Assembly: GCF_022539505.1 (NCBI RefSeq)
Contig: NC_061510.1
Span: 96,984,292 to 97,048,291 of the forward strand
Origin: Lolium rigidum
Lineage: Eukaryota; Streptophyta; Magnoliopsida; Poales; Poaceae
Direction of reading: 5' to 3'
Length of the DNA stretch: 64,000 bases
This document shows, one piece after another, positions 32,291 through 42,259 of this stretch; within the stretch, counting starts at the first letter, position 1, and each line of letters begins with the position of its first letter. Made by a program: the position numbers and the translations under genes. The notes under the pieces are model-generated. The model saw only the letters and a list, made by a program, of their open reading frames with translations. It was not told where the DNA came from and searched no databases.

Positions 32291-33991
32291 ATACCTTCTA
32301 GAAAAATGATCTTTATGCCGCCATGATACCACGATACAATCTATACATAACTGAATCATAACTTAATTTGTCTCCAACTTCAACCTTAGCAATAATGAGC
32401 TGATCTGAATATCCTTCACAAAGTCCAAATCAGATAGGTTGATATCACACATCAAAATGGGAATAACAGAGGGATGTGTTCCAGTCACTCGCTTTCAACC
32501 AATATTGTAAATGTTGTAGCTGCAAATCATGGATAACTGGGACACAAGGTCTTAACAGCTCAAAAGCATGATGACTCTAGGTAGCCTCGAAAACTTAATT
32601 AATTGAGCACAACTGAGACAAAAGAAATTCTCACTGTGTGTTGCAAGGAAAAGTAAATAAAAAGTGAAGCAAATGCTCACCATTATCTCAAAGGAAAAGT
32701 ATATGTAGGCCAGTGTAGTATGCTCATTCTTACCATGATCTCAACGGAGCAGAGCAGCAATATCACCCCGATCTCCTAGCTCATATTTTCTTGCCAACAC
32801 TGCCGCGCAGGCAAATGTGAGAAGGCATCCTGCCATCGAACTTCCGTACGCCGTCGCTGGCTGCAAGACCTTATGTCTCCTCTCCCTGGTCCTGCCATAT
32901 ACGAATCCCCACTGCCAGGCCGCACACGCCGATGTTCCCCCCAGCTTGTGTACAGAACCGCATCCTGATTTCCTCCCTGGCCCACACAAGCAAACTAATG
33001 AAGCATAACGAGGGGACGCAGATAACAGTTGTGCATCTGGAAGCCCACACAACCGAACTAACGAAGCGGCCCAATCACCATTGCAGGTCCAATTCACAAG
33101 AGGACGCCTAGGTCATTCTCCGCAGTAGCAGCACAGTTATGCTGAACCGAGCGGATCGGACAAGAGACACGGTGAAAAATGCTCTGAGGCAAGCGATGGG
33201 GCGACAGGGAGATCAGGAGTGTCCATTAGCATGATCGGAAGGCTTAGAGCTTCAAAAGGCTGAGAAGGGCCATAGGTCGTTCAATTTTACTGGTCACAAG
33301 CTGGCCGGTCTCAGATTTCGAAAAAAAACTTGTATGGTGATCTAACAGTTGAAACAAATGAGGTCATAAATTTGTTTATTATCTTTGAAAAAGATATGAA
33401 TGAACAATAATAGATCCTTCCTTTATCTGTAGTGCAAGGACATTCATGCTTGCACCAATAATCAAGATGAACGCAGTAGGAACATAAAAAAATTATAATT
33501 ATCCCCTCAATTACCAGGTTTCGACACGATATAACTAAAATGTGGATAAAGCATTATGACTTAAGATCTAATTAACATTTGAACAGTGGCCTCAGCCCCT
33601 AAGTAATATTTGAACAACAAGAAGCAATAGCGTGCAATCGTGTATGTGGGTAATTGCACACTTAATCAGTTCAAAAGATTTCTTAATTCTCAATTAGATT
33701 GTTAAGCTTTGAAACACATCTCTTTGCATTCAAGGACAAGTAGCCATGGTATTCTACGATTAAATACATCTATCAGAAAACTGCAAATGTTTCCATGCTG
33801 ATCCGAACTAAATATATATTTTCACTTTGCTTTAGGTCAACTGAACTTCAACTTCAACCCTGTACCAATATTATCTTCGTATGAATTAGAGAAAAAAGAA
33901 AATATCAGCTGATCCAAACGTAACAGTAAAAGCCTAATGGATCTGCCCACCTTTGGTATGGAGCTGCAGCCAAGGTATCTCCTCTTTTATC
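32291..33991 (-). other. Host DNA between E2 and the small LTR element
   Basis: Mostly AT-rich. A GC-richer part (32741-33097) is open on the minus strand, ends ARKYELGDRGDIAALLR and is followed by a donor-like gtaaga, but I recognise no protein in it. It could be an exon or promoter-proximal leader of the minus-strand locus. The stretch 33020-33300 is a diverged duplicate of 42260-42515. Confidence 0.35.
33020..33300 (-). repeat. Diverged duplicate A of a promoter-like segment
   Basis: Collinear with 42260-42515 in the same orientation. Shared stretches include caagaggacgcctaggt versus cgagaagacgccgaggt, and ctgagaagg..ctaggt..tt.attttactg. The similarity is partial (older duplication). Copy B lies just upstream of a putative first exon on the minus strand. 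Confidence 0.5.
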
Positions 33992-33996
33992 ACCAC

Positions 33997-34218
33997 TGTT
34001 ATGGTGCTGCTAGAGGGATGGCGCGAGAGGGCCGGCCGGGGGCCTTTTACCCACGGCCGAGCAAGAGGGAAGTGATTTCCTTCTTAATTCTTGCTTGATT
34101 AGATTGATACATCTCCTCTCCATATATAGAGAGGTTTACTTGACTCCCAAGCAAGCCTTACTTGACCCCTAAGCAAACCCTAAGACTAATGGGCCCAGGC
34201 CCATGACGTACTCTAACA
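33997..34218 (-). repeat. 3' LTR of the small element
   Basis: 222 bp, plus-strand start tgttatggtg, end ctctaaca. It contains an insertion or divergent part (gagagggccggccggggg) relative to the other LTR near its inner end. Confidence 0.75.
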
Positions 34219-34287
34219 CTACACCCCACCCGGACATGCAGCTCGTCCTCGAGCTGCAACCTAACGACGATTCGACCCCTCACAAAC

Positions 34288-34911
34288 CTAACGCCTAAAA
34301 AACAAGCCTTTTACATCTCGGCCTATTGTATTGACCTGAAATAAGCTAACCCGAATGAGACTCCGACTCTTTATTTTTGACTCCGAACGATAAGGCGAGA
34401 ATCCTCCGCGCGCCGAACTTGTGCGTTTACAGCCCCCCGGATCCCAAGGACACCATCGGGACCAAGGGAGCCCTCGCAGCGGCCGGCGGCGGAATGCAGT
34501 GGTGCTACGCGGTGCGCTCCTGTCGGTAACACCATGTCTTCTCCCCGCCGGCTGACTGTCGATGTCGCAGACTTGGAGGTTGCTGCCCGCGGGAAAAACA
34601 GCATGTCCGCCGCCTGTGGGGGGAACCGCACGCCCAAGATCCCCGACGCAGCGGACGAGATCGAGGTCCGTTGCGCAACGAAGCGCGACTTGGAGGAGCT
34701 GCAGCTGCAGATCACGCATCTCCCGCACACGCCGACGTGCTAGGAGGCCGCGCGCAGCAGCCTGCAGCCTCACCGCCGCTGATACGTGGTGGATAGCGAT
34801 CCAAGCCGGAAGCGGTGATGGCGACGGAGGGAAACGGACCACGGCCGAGCAAGAGGGAAGTGATTTCCTTCTTAATTCTTGCTTGATTAGATTGATACAT
34901 CTCCTCTCCAT
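34288..34911 (-). CDS. IQ-motif-like ORF inside the small LTR element
   Basis: A 207-codon minus-strand frame begins in the 5' LTR (34911) and covers most of the internal region. Residues about 47-65 read AAVRLQAAARGLLARRR, which fits the IQ calmodulin-binding pattern (I/V/L-Q-x3-R-G-x3-R/K). It is followed by a leucine/glutamine-rich helix (MRDLQLQLLQVALR). The rest is low-complexity and Arg-rich. Similar 'LQAAARGLLARRR' ORFs are familiar from grass repeat-derived proteins. It could be a captured host fragment or the remnant of an element-coded Gag-like protein. Function is unknown. A start inside the internal region is equally possible. Confidence 0.5.
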   Translation of the reverse strand: MERRCINLIKQELRRKSLPSCSAVVRFPPSPSPLPAWIAIHHVSAAVRLQAAARGLLARRRVREMRDLQLQLLQVALRCATDLDLVRCVGDLGRAVPPTGGGHAVFPAGSNLQVCDIDSQPAGRRHGVTDRSAPRSTTAFRRRPLRGLPWSRWCPWDPGGCKRTSSARGGFSPYRSESKIKSRSLIRVSLFQVNTIGRDVKGLFFRR

Positions 34912-35004
34912 ATATAGAGAGGTTTACTTGACTCCCAAGCAACTTACTTGACCCCTAAGCAAACCCTAAGACTAATGGGCCCAGGCCCATGACGTACTCT
35001 AACA
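34790..35004 (-). repeat. 5' LTR of the small element
   Basis: 215 bp, plus-strand start tggatagcg, end ctctaaca at 35004. It lacks a four-base gcct seen in the other LTR near aagcaa, and otherwise matches over the outer 165 bp. Confidence 0.75.
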
Positions 35005-35009
35005 ACCAC

Positions 35010-35539
35010 TAACTAATCAATTGTGAGTAACTTTACAGAACCAATTTATCTTCCTAACCAGGCAGAACAGTGCACAAGGATTAAAGGTCGAGCTAGTTTA
35101 GAAGTCTGTATACTAAGCAGCAAATATATGGAGATAAAAACCAAATATATGCCCCAGACTGACCAAATTTACCTCTCCATTTTTTCTTCTCGTGAATTTA
35201 TGGAGATGACAACACAGCAAAATGAAAACTAAAGAAGCCAGAACCCTGACATCCAAAGTCAATTAATGAATCTGCCAAAAAAATACTAAATGTAATGTTA
35301 GTAGACCAATTATCTGCACTCAATTGTTTCCATTTCCTGAAGAATATCACATCTGTAACAAATATCAGACTCAGATATCAGAACAAAGCATTAGACATAT
35401 CCATGTCGGATTTGATGCAGACAAGCGCCCAATTGCAGCTGCAGCAACCATCCCCCGGGTGAAAACCCAAAAATATGGAGAAGTGATTTCTCGTAGCATG
35501 TAGAACGAAAGAACCATAAGAGAAAAGAAGAATAGATGA
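35010..35539 (-). other. AT-rich host DNA, probably intron
   Basis: No recognised coding content. It lies downstream (minus strand) of a donor-like site at 35548-35553, so it is most simply the first intron of the putative gene split by the Copia insertion. Confidence 0.35.
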
Positions 35540-35549
35540 GGGCTGTTAC

Positions 35550-35610
35550 CATCAGGCGACTGATGGAGGAAATGCCAGGCCCTGCTCAACGGCGAGGGAG
35601 AGGGAGAGCA
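35550..35610 (-). CDS. Putative host first exon, 3' part (split by the Copia element)
   Basis: Taken with 42043-42061, and disregarding the Copia element and one TSD copy, the minus strand gives an open frame from an ATG at 42059-42061. It reads MRSLSATSCSPSPSPLSR and then AWHFLHQSPD, up to a donor-like gatg|gtaaca at 35550. The Ser/Arg-rich, acid-poor start resembles an organelle-targeting presequence. Another frame, from an ATG at 42087-42089, is also open to a stop at 35552-35554. So the exon is plausible, but the frame is undecided and the protein unknown. Confidence 0.35.
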
Positions 35611-36164
35611 CGAGGTTGTTGGATAATTAGGCACAATTTCCATGATTAATTCCAGAATATTAAGCATGACGACAGTAACTACTAACATGTGAAACTCGAA
35701 CATACTAGATGTAGTGATCAACATGAACAGTAGCATAGCAAACAGTACAACATCCATCGCTAAACAGATCGAGATATGTCGCACGTACCGATCCGGTGGA
35801 GGTGGCGGTGGAGGTGTAGCAGATGATGTCGCAGCAGTAACGTTGTTGATGACAACGTTGTTGATGACGGGGACGACGGGTCGAAGTAGACGGCGTTGTA
35901 GACGACGGTAGGCAGCACCGCCCGACTTGGACGGAAGGCGACCCGTGATGGAGAGCTTGAGCGGTCGCGCGAGCGCTTCCCAAAACCTACTCGCCCTCTC
36001 CCGTACAGGATCGCAAGGACGAGCGGTTCCGGAGACCTGCTCTCCCGTTCGCCGATGCACGTCGGCGCGCGGGATGGAGTAGGCTACGATGGCGGCGCAA
36101 GCAGAGAGAGGTGGAAACCCTAACTCGTGTATTGGATGTGTTTCTGCGGTAGCCGGGCAGGAGA

Positions 36165-36171
36165 TTATATA
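36165..36171 (-). promoter_or_regulatory. TATA-like box of the Copia LTR
   Basis: The minus strand reads cctatataatctcc at this place, a good TATA box in the right orientation for LTR-driven transcription. It lies within the 192 bp absent from the 5' LTR. Confidence 0.5.
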
Positions 36172-36358
36172 GGCTCGGGAAACCCTAGGCAACGTGCACG
36201 AACGTTTTGAGTCGGTTACAGATAGCCCACGATCCGGGAGCGACCCGAACCGACTAACTGCGACGCGTCCGTCTAGGACTCTGTTCGTTTTCCTGAGCTG
36301 CAAAAAGTAAGGAAAGTCTTGGCTCGAGGCTCAATCCACTCACCACGAGCGCGGCGCG

Positions 36359-36440
36359 CGTCGTGACGTGACGTGACGTGTCGTGTCGTGTCGTGTCGAG
36401 TCGAGTCGAGACGAGACGAGCGAGCGAGGAGGAGGAGGAG
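36359..36440. repeat. Pentanucleotide microsatellite in the Copia LTR
   Basis: Successive short tracts of gtgac, tcgtg, tcgag and acgag units, ending in gaggaggagg. The copy in the 5' LTR (41738-41795) is shorter. Confidence 0.8.
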
Positions 36441-36682
36441 CGCGCGTGTAGCACTCCTATTCTCACTCACTTACTAGTGGTGGAACAACCCACCTTATAA
36501 GGTGGTCTAACTTCCTCCCAACTTTCCATGTGGGACTAAACTTCCCACCTCTTGCCACTCCCTAGTGAGCTGCCACCAACTTGGGCTCAAACTCACAAGG
36601 CTGCCACTATGCGGGCTTTGAGATTTATAGGAAAAACTGAAATCTAATTTGGGCCACTAAAAGTGGGCCCAATATTTCAACA

Positions 36683-36697
36683 ATCTCCCACCAGATC
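36683..36697 (-). other. Copia polypurine tract
   Basis: Minus-strand gatctggtgggagat directly before the LTR start TGTTG, the common form for plant Copia elements. Confidence 0.75.
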
Positions 36698-37284
36698 TCA
36701 AATCCCCATTTAGAGATTTACCAATACTCGCTGCTTGTTTATATACCAGTGTTTCAGCGGAGACTGTTAAGTTGAACTTCCGCCTAGAACCTTAAGCTAC
36801 ATCCACTCACACTTGAACAATGGACTAAGCCTTGAATTGCAAGTTTTGCGTGAACGGGGTTTCACTCAAAGTCATGACCAGTACATGGCTCGTCAGTAGC
36901 CTACCCCGCGGGTGAAGCATATGCGTCATACTTCATGGTCTCTTCATGAGTTTACTAGAGATCACCCAAATCTCATAGATTGCGACGTTTAACAATCGGA
37001 CTCATATAGGTGTGTTATTTCAAGAATGCTCAGTAGGACAGCATCTTTGCTAAAATAGCCAACATAAACACATTAAGGCTTGTTGCCAACCTCGCCTTAC
37101 AGACAATCGAGAGTTGTGCATCTTCACATAGAGAGGGTTACATAATACTCTCCTCAATTAAACCACTAGTTTGTTCTTCCCGGGTCCTAATTCACGGGAT
37201 CTCCGATCACAAAGGTTGGGTTACCACTATGGCGTAACATCAACGGGTCTCAAACCCATCTCCCTCGATGCACTTTCTATCACA

Positions 37285-38770
37285 TTACGTGATAGTCCCT
37301 TTGTAAAGGGATCTGCCAGGTTTTTGTCTCGTTTGAATATATGTAACAGTTATTACTCCGGAGTTTCGCAATTTCACGACGGACTTCAAACGTCTCTTGA
37401 CGTGTCTTGATGACTTCGCGTTATCCTTAGAATTGTTCACTTTGACAATTACGGTTTGATTGTCACAATTCAAAAGGATTGCCGGAACAGGTTTTTCAAC
37501 CACGAGGCAAGTCCATCAAGAGCTCACGCAACCATTCCGATTCAACGAGTGGTTGTGTCTAAAGCGAGAAGTTCTCGCTTCCATAGTTGACCTCGTCAAT
37601 ATGGTTTGCTTACAAGATCTCCATGACACCGCGCCACCTCCAAAGGTAAATACATACCCACTTGTGGCGTACGAGATCAGCTACATCCGAGATCCAATTC
37701 GAATCACTATATCCTTCAAGCACAGCTGGGTGCCACCGAATAGTGAATCCCATAACTCATTGTACCACATAGGTAGCGCATGACCCTATCAAGTGCATGC
37801 CAATGATCGGTACCCGGGTTTGACATGAACCTACTCAACTTGCTAACAGCAAAAGAGATGTCGGGTCTAGTCGCGCTCGCTAAGTACATGAGTGAGCCAA
37901 CGATCCGAGAATATCTCAATTGATCTATGGCAATCCTCCGGTTCTTGCGTAGTGTCACACTCGGGATCATAAGGTGTTGAAGAAGGCTTGCTATCAATAT
38001 AGCCGAACCGGCTCAAGATCTTCTCAACATAATGGGATTGCGTTAGAGTAATCCCACTCTCGTTCTTAATCAGCTTGATGTTCGGAATCACATCAGCTTC
38101 TCCCGGATCTTTCATATCAAAGCTCTTTGACAAGAAAGACTTGACCTCGTGTATTACTTTCATGTTTGTACCAAAGATCGAATATCATCCACATACAAAC
38201 ATAGTATAACACCTTCGCCCCCACCATGGCGATAGTAAACGCACTTGTCGGCCTCATTGACAACAAAGCCTACAGAAGTCAAAGTTCGTCAAACTTCTCA
38301 TGCCATTGCTTAGGTGCTTGTTTCGGGCCATATAAAGATTTCAGCAACTTGCACACCTTTCTCTCGCACCTTTTACTACAAACCCATCAGGCTGATCCAT
38401 ATAGATTTCCTCTTCCAACTCTCCATTAAGGAAAGCTGTCTTTACGTCCATTTGATGAACGATAAGACCATAGGAGGCAGCCATGGATAGTAGTACTCGA
38501 ATGGTGGTAAGTCTAGCGACAGTGTGAATAGGTGTCGAAGTAATCTTCGCCTTCTCTCGTGTGTAGCCTTTCGCTACAAGCCGCGCCTTGTACTTTTCAA
38601 TAGTACCATCGGGTCTTAGCTTCTTCTTGAACACCCATTTGCGGCCTACGAGGCTTGCATCCGTGGGGTCGTTTCGACAACTCCCAAGTTCCATTAGAAA
38701 GAATCGAGTCCATCTCATTATGGACAGCTTCTTTCCGAGTCATCTCGCATCCGGAGATGCATATGCCTCT
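37285..38770 (-). pseudogene. Copia reverse transcriptase and RNase H, frame-broken
   Basis: Minus-strand blocks follow in order. KWVFKKKLRPDGTIEKYKAR and MDVKTAFLNGELEEEIYMDQ (first catalytic D) come first, in 38341-38718. YVDD is at 38184-38195. Next are the thumb and connection (FDMKDPGEADVIPNIKL), then GSLMYLASATRPDISFAVS at 37716-37997, and the RNase H end at 37285-37503. A break at 37960-37963 (CTCG) separates the connection from the RNase H. The region upstream has further shifts. It copies element RNA into DNA in living relatives; this copy cannot make a continuous protein as written. Confidence 0.85.
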
Positions 38771-39944
38771 GCAATGGACGTGGGAGTATCATCCACAAGG
38801 TACACAATGAAATCATCACCAAAGGATTTTCCAATCCTCCGTCTCTTGCTCCGTTTAGGAGCTTCATTGTCATCCTTCTCAATGACAATCTCATGTGATT
38901 GTTCAAAATACTCATTAGATGTACTAGATTCAGGAACTATCTCAATAGAAATTCTAGCAATGCTATGCATATCTTTCATAGGAAACATATTCTCAAAGAA
39001 TGTTGCATCACGAGATTCCATAATAGTATCAACATGCATATCAGGTACTTCAGATTGAACTACTAAAAATCTATAGCCTACACTCCGCGGAGCATAACCT
39101 AGAAAGATACAATCCACTGTCTTTGGTCCGAGTTTGCGCTTCCTAGTGATTGGAATATTGACTTTCGCCAAACATCCCCATGTGCGCAGATACGAAAGTG
39201 ATGGTTTTCTTCCAGCCCACTCCTCGTAAGGGGTTTTATCTTTATTCTTGTTAGGAACTCTATTCAGGACATGACATGAAGTCAATAAAGCCTCCCCCCA
39301 CCATGCCTTTGATAAACCAGCAGTGGCTAACATGGAATTCACCAAGTCAGTCGAGCGTGCGGTTTTCCTCTCGGCAACTCCGTTTGATTGGGGCGAATAG
39401 GGAGGCGTCCTCTCATGAATAATGCCATGTTCCTCACAGAATTCATCAAAGATTTAGGAAAATATTCACCACCACGATCCGACCTAAGACGCTTGATCTT
39501 TCTCTCTAGTTGATTTTCAACTTCAGCCTTATAAATTTTAAAGTAGTCTAAAGCTTCATCTTTAGTTCGCAACAAATAAACATAGCAAAATCTAGTCGCA
39601 TCATCAATCAATGTCATGAAATATCTCTTTCCACCTTTTGTCAACACACCATTCATCTCGCATAGATCGGAATGTATGAGTTCTAGAGGTGCCAGGTTTC
39701 TCTCCTCGGCCGCCTTGTGAGGCTTCCGAGGTTGCTTTGATTGCACACAACTATGGCACTTAGAACCTTTGGCAATGGTGAAATTCGGAATTAAACTTAA
39801 ACTGGATAGCCGAGACATTAAACCAAAATTAATGTGACATAAACGAGAATGCCAAACACCGGTATCATCACTAACATTGCCACAAATATGGTTCACGGAC
39901 TTATTACCGAAATCGAAAGCGAAAAGCGGAACAAGCCTCCGCAC
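38771..39944 (-). pseudogene. Copia GAG-pre-integrase and integrase, frame-broken
   Basis: The zinc-binding HHCC module (WHSRLCHINFG, CHSCVQSKQPRKPH) is followed by the core. The first D is in LIHSDLCEMN, the second in RSDRGGEYF, and the E region lies near the break. The reading resumes at 39345 with VNSMLATAGLSKAWWGEALL and the C-terminal TPYEEWAGRKPSLSYLRTWG. The break at 39352-39355 is a CGAG word where CAG would keep the frame. Confidence 0.85.
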
Positions 39945-40311
39945 TCATAGCCTTTACCAATAAATTGTCCAAACTTGGAAACAACTACTTTATTCGACTC
40001 TAAAACAACCTTAAACCCATCTCTGCATAGAAGGGAGCCGCTAACGAGATTCTTGTTCATAGTAGGGACATGCTGCACGTTCCTCGACCGCACGATCTTC
40101 CCCGAAGTGAACTTCGGATCTACCGTGCCAACACCACGAACGAAGCATGTGACCCATTCCCCATCAAGACGGAAGAATCCCGGGCGACCTGGTAAGAAGT
40201 GAACATGGATATGTCAGCACACACATGAACATTAGCACCCGTATCAATCCACCAACATGGAGATTGAAATACCGAAAGAACAAGAAAGAGATTACCGTAC
40301 CCATCGAGCAT
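39893..40311 (-). CDS. Copia aspartic protease region
   Basis: The minus strand shows WWIDTGANVHVCADISMF. The D-T-G triplet and the A-N-V-H-V-C context are the typical Copia protease active site. It is followed by VLMGNGSHASFVVL and the linker toward GAG-pre-integrase (NVQHVPTMNKNLVSGSLLC). It would process the polyprotein. Confidence 0.85.
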
Positions 40312-40373
40312 TGCTAGCGGTCACCGTGTTGACTTGCCTCCCTTTTTCTTGCGGTCCGCCCTCTCCGGACGAG

Positions 40374-41142
40374 TCCTTAGAAAAGTGGCCAGCCTCTCCA
40401 CGAGTAAAGCAGCTCAGATCTCGCTTTGTTTATCATCTTCTTCTTCTTGAAGGTTGTAGTCTTCATAGGCTTATTGAAGGAGGGCTTGTTATTCCCTTTG
40501 TTCTTGCCGTAGGGTTTCTTCCGCACCATGTTGGCGCTAGACTCGACCCTCTCCTTTCTCGCATTATCCTTAGCCCGAGCTTTCTCCTCAACATCAAGAG
40601 ACGCTATCGGATATTCAACCGATATCTCTCGTCTCTTGTGTTTGAGAGTTGTGGCAAAGTTCCTCCATGAAGGGGGCAACTTAGCGATGATGCATCCAGC
40701 CACAAACTTGTCGGGTAAGGCACACTTAAGGAGTTCAAGCTCTTTCGCAATGCACTCGTATCTCATGAGCTTGTTCGACTACGTAACGGTTGTTTACCAT
40801 CCCGATGTCATGGAAGCTCTCCATGATGTACAGTTCATCGCTCCGCATCGGTTGCACCAAATTTAGCATTCGAGTGCATCCCGTGAGCTCTTTACCATCC
40901 GTTAAGTGCATGTACACATCACACGTACGATCAGCAAGAATACTTAGAACGCATCCGACGAAGAGAGTATTGTTTTCCTTGAACTTGTTCTGATCCTCAG
41001 TCGGATATAGTTCCTTCGGGTAAACCATCGCAACTTCGAACACTTTCGGATGAGTAAGCCGTAGCATGGCCTTATACCGCCACCTCTTAAAGTGCACACC
41101 GGTAAACTTATCGGGCCTCGGTGCATCGGAAAAACCAGCCAT
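40374..41142 (-). CDS. Copia Gag
   Basis: The ATG at 41140-41142 (MAGFSDAPRPDKFTG) lies about 40 nt after the 5' LTR. The UBN2-type gag domain follows (KRWRYKAMLRLTHPKVF, YMHLTDGKELTG, ELYIMESFHDIGMVNNR), with FVAGCIIAKLPPSWRNFATTLKH and a Lys-rich tail. A zinc knuckle (C-F-x-R-G-E-x-G-H-F-S-K-D) is readable with frame changes near 40420 and 40370, both at CTCG/CGAG words. The frame also changes near 40740. Gag would form the virus-like particle. Confidence 0.8.
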
Positions 41143-41182
41143 TGTTAACTCAGGAAATTGCCTACAATTAGGTTTTTGGATT

Positions 41183-42037
41183 GTTGGATAATTAGGCACA
41201 ATTTCCATGATTAATTCCAGAATATTAAGCATGACGACAAGTAACTACTAACATGTGAAACTCGAACATACTAGATGTAGTGATCAACATGAACAAGTAG
41301 CATAGCAAACAAGTACAACATCCATCGCTAAACGGATCGAGATATGTCGCACGTACCGATCTGGTGGAGGTGGCGGTGGAGGTGTAGCGGATGATGTCGC
41401 AGCGAGTAACGTTGTTGATGACAACGTTGTTGATGACGGGACGACGGGTCGAAGTAGACGGCGTTGTAGACGACGGTAGGCAGCACCGCCCGACTTGGAC
41501 GGAAGGCGACCCGTGATGGAGAGCTTGAGCAGGCCGCGCGAGCGCTTCCCAAAAACCCTAATCCGCCCTCTCCCGTACAGGATCGCAAGGACGAGCGGTT
41601 CCGGAGACCTGCTCTCCCGTTCGCCGATGCACGTCGGCGCGCGGGATGGAGTAGGCTACGATGGCGGCGCAAGCAGAGAGAGGTGGAAACCCTAACTCGT
41701 GTATTGGATGTGTTTCTGCTCACCACGAGCGCGGCGCGCGTCGTGTCGTGTCGTGTCGTGTCGAGACGAGACGAGCGAGCGAGGAGGAGGAGGAGCGCGC
41801 GTGTAGCACTCCTATTCTCACTCACTTACTAGTGGTGGAACAACCCACCTTATAAGGTGGTCTAACTTCCTCCCAACTTTCCATGTGGGACTAAACTTCC
41901 CACCTCTTGCCACTCCCTAGTGAGCTGCCACCAACTTGGGCTCAAACTCACAAGGCTGCCACTATGCGGGCTTTGAGATTTATAGGAAAAACTGAAATCT
42001 AATTTGGGCCACTAAAAGTGGGCCCAATATTTCAACA
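41183..42037 (-). repeat. Copia 5' LTR, promoter-deleted
   Basis: 855 bp, matching the 3' LTR except for a clean loss of the 192 bp that correspond to 36148-36339, a shortened pentanucleotide repeat, and point differences mostly at CNG words. The lost segment contains the TATA-like box, so this copy probably cannot start the genomic transcript. Confidence 0.85.
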
Positions 42038-42042
42038 CGAGG

Positions 42043-42089
42043 TTGCGGACAAGGAGCGCATGAGCGGCGTCGCTCCGGCTCATCTCCAT
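42043..42089 (-). CDS. Putative host first exon, 5' part (other side of the Copia element)
   Basis: Contains the candidate start codons at 42059-42061 and 42087-42089. The upstream minus-strand sequence (42090-42520) is GC-rich and leader/promoter-like. See 35550-35610 for the reading across the insertion. Confidence 0.33.
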
Positions 42090-42259
42090 CTCCACCAGGT
42101 CCTGCGGGCGCCGAGTTTACCACAGAGGCGGCGAGGAGGCGAGCGACAGGAGGCGGCGAGGGCGACCCCCGAGCTGCTCGATATGTTGGGGACGGTTTCT
42201 TTTGTGGGGTGAATTGTAACGGGGCTATAATACACGAGTACATCATCAAAGGCAGCCCA

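Larger units (their letters stand above)
33997..35004 (-). mobile_element. Small non-autonomous LTR retrotransposon (TRIM-like, 1.0 kb)
   Basis: Two LTRs (33997-34218, 222 bp; 34790-35004, 215 bp) share an almost identical 165-bp portion. The element is bounded by the duplication ACCAC (33992-33996 and 35005-35009). On the minus strand the LTR starts TGTTAGAGTACGTCATGG, contains a TATA-like ctatatatgg and ends in CA. The primer-binding region near 34775-34789 retains gtatcagcg, close to the initiator-Met type. The tract before the 3' LTR (gggtggggtgtag, minus) is polypurine-rich. No gag, RT or integrase is present, so it must be mobilised in trans. Confidence 0.8.
35616..36682 (-). repeat. 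Copia 3' LTR
   Basis: 1,067 bp; on minus it begins TGTTGAAATATTGGGCCC and ends ATTATCCAACAA. It holds a 192-bp segment (36148-36339) missing from the 5' LTR, and a longer version of the pentanucleotide repeat at 36359-36422. Confidence 0.88.
35616..42037 (-). mobile_element. Ty1/Copia element, full-length, minus strand
   Basis: The 6.4-kb element has LTRs at 35616-36682 (3') and 41183-42037 (5') and the duplication CGAGG (35611-35615 and 42038-42042). Gag, protease, integrase, RT and RNase H follow each other on the minus strand with integrase before RT, the Ty1/Copia order. The polypurine tract gatctggtgggagat abuts the 3' LTR. The coding region is frame-broken at several CTCG/CGAG words. 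The 5' LTR has lost its promoter region. The best lineage guess from the Gag words (ADRTCDVYMHLTDGKEL) is a Tnt1/Tork-like group, uncertain. Confidence 0.92.

Noticed and set aside
32741..33097. 118-codon minus-strand frame as a protein-coding gene
   Set aside because: Cys/Gly-rich with no recognisable domain; it overlaps the duplicated promoter-like segment, so leader or exon DNA is more likely than a complete gene.
33997..35004. The two 165-bp direct repeats as a simple tandem duplication of host DNA
   Set aside because: The outer limits have TG...CA form, a 5-bp ACCAC duplication, and PBS/PPT-like neighbours, which fit an LTR element better.
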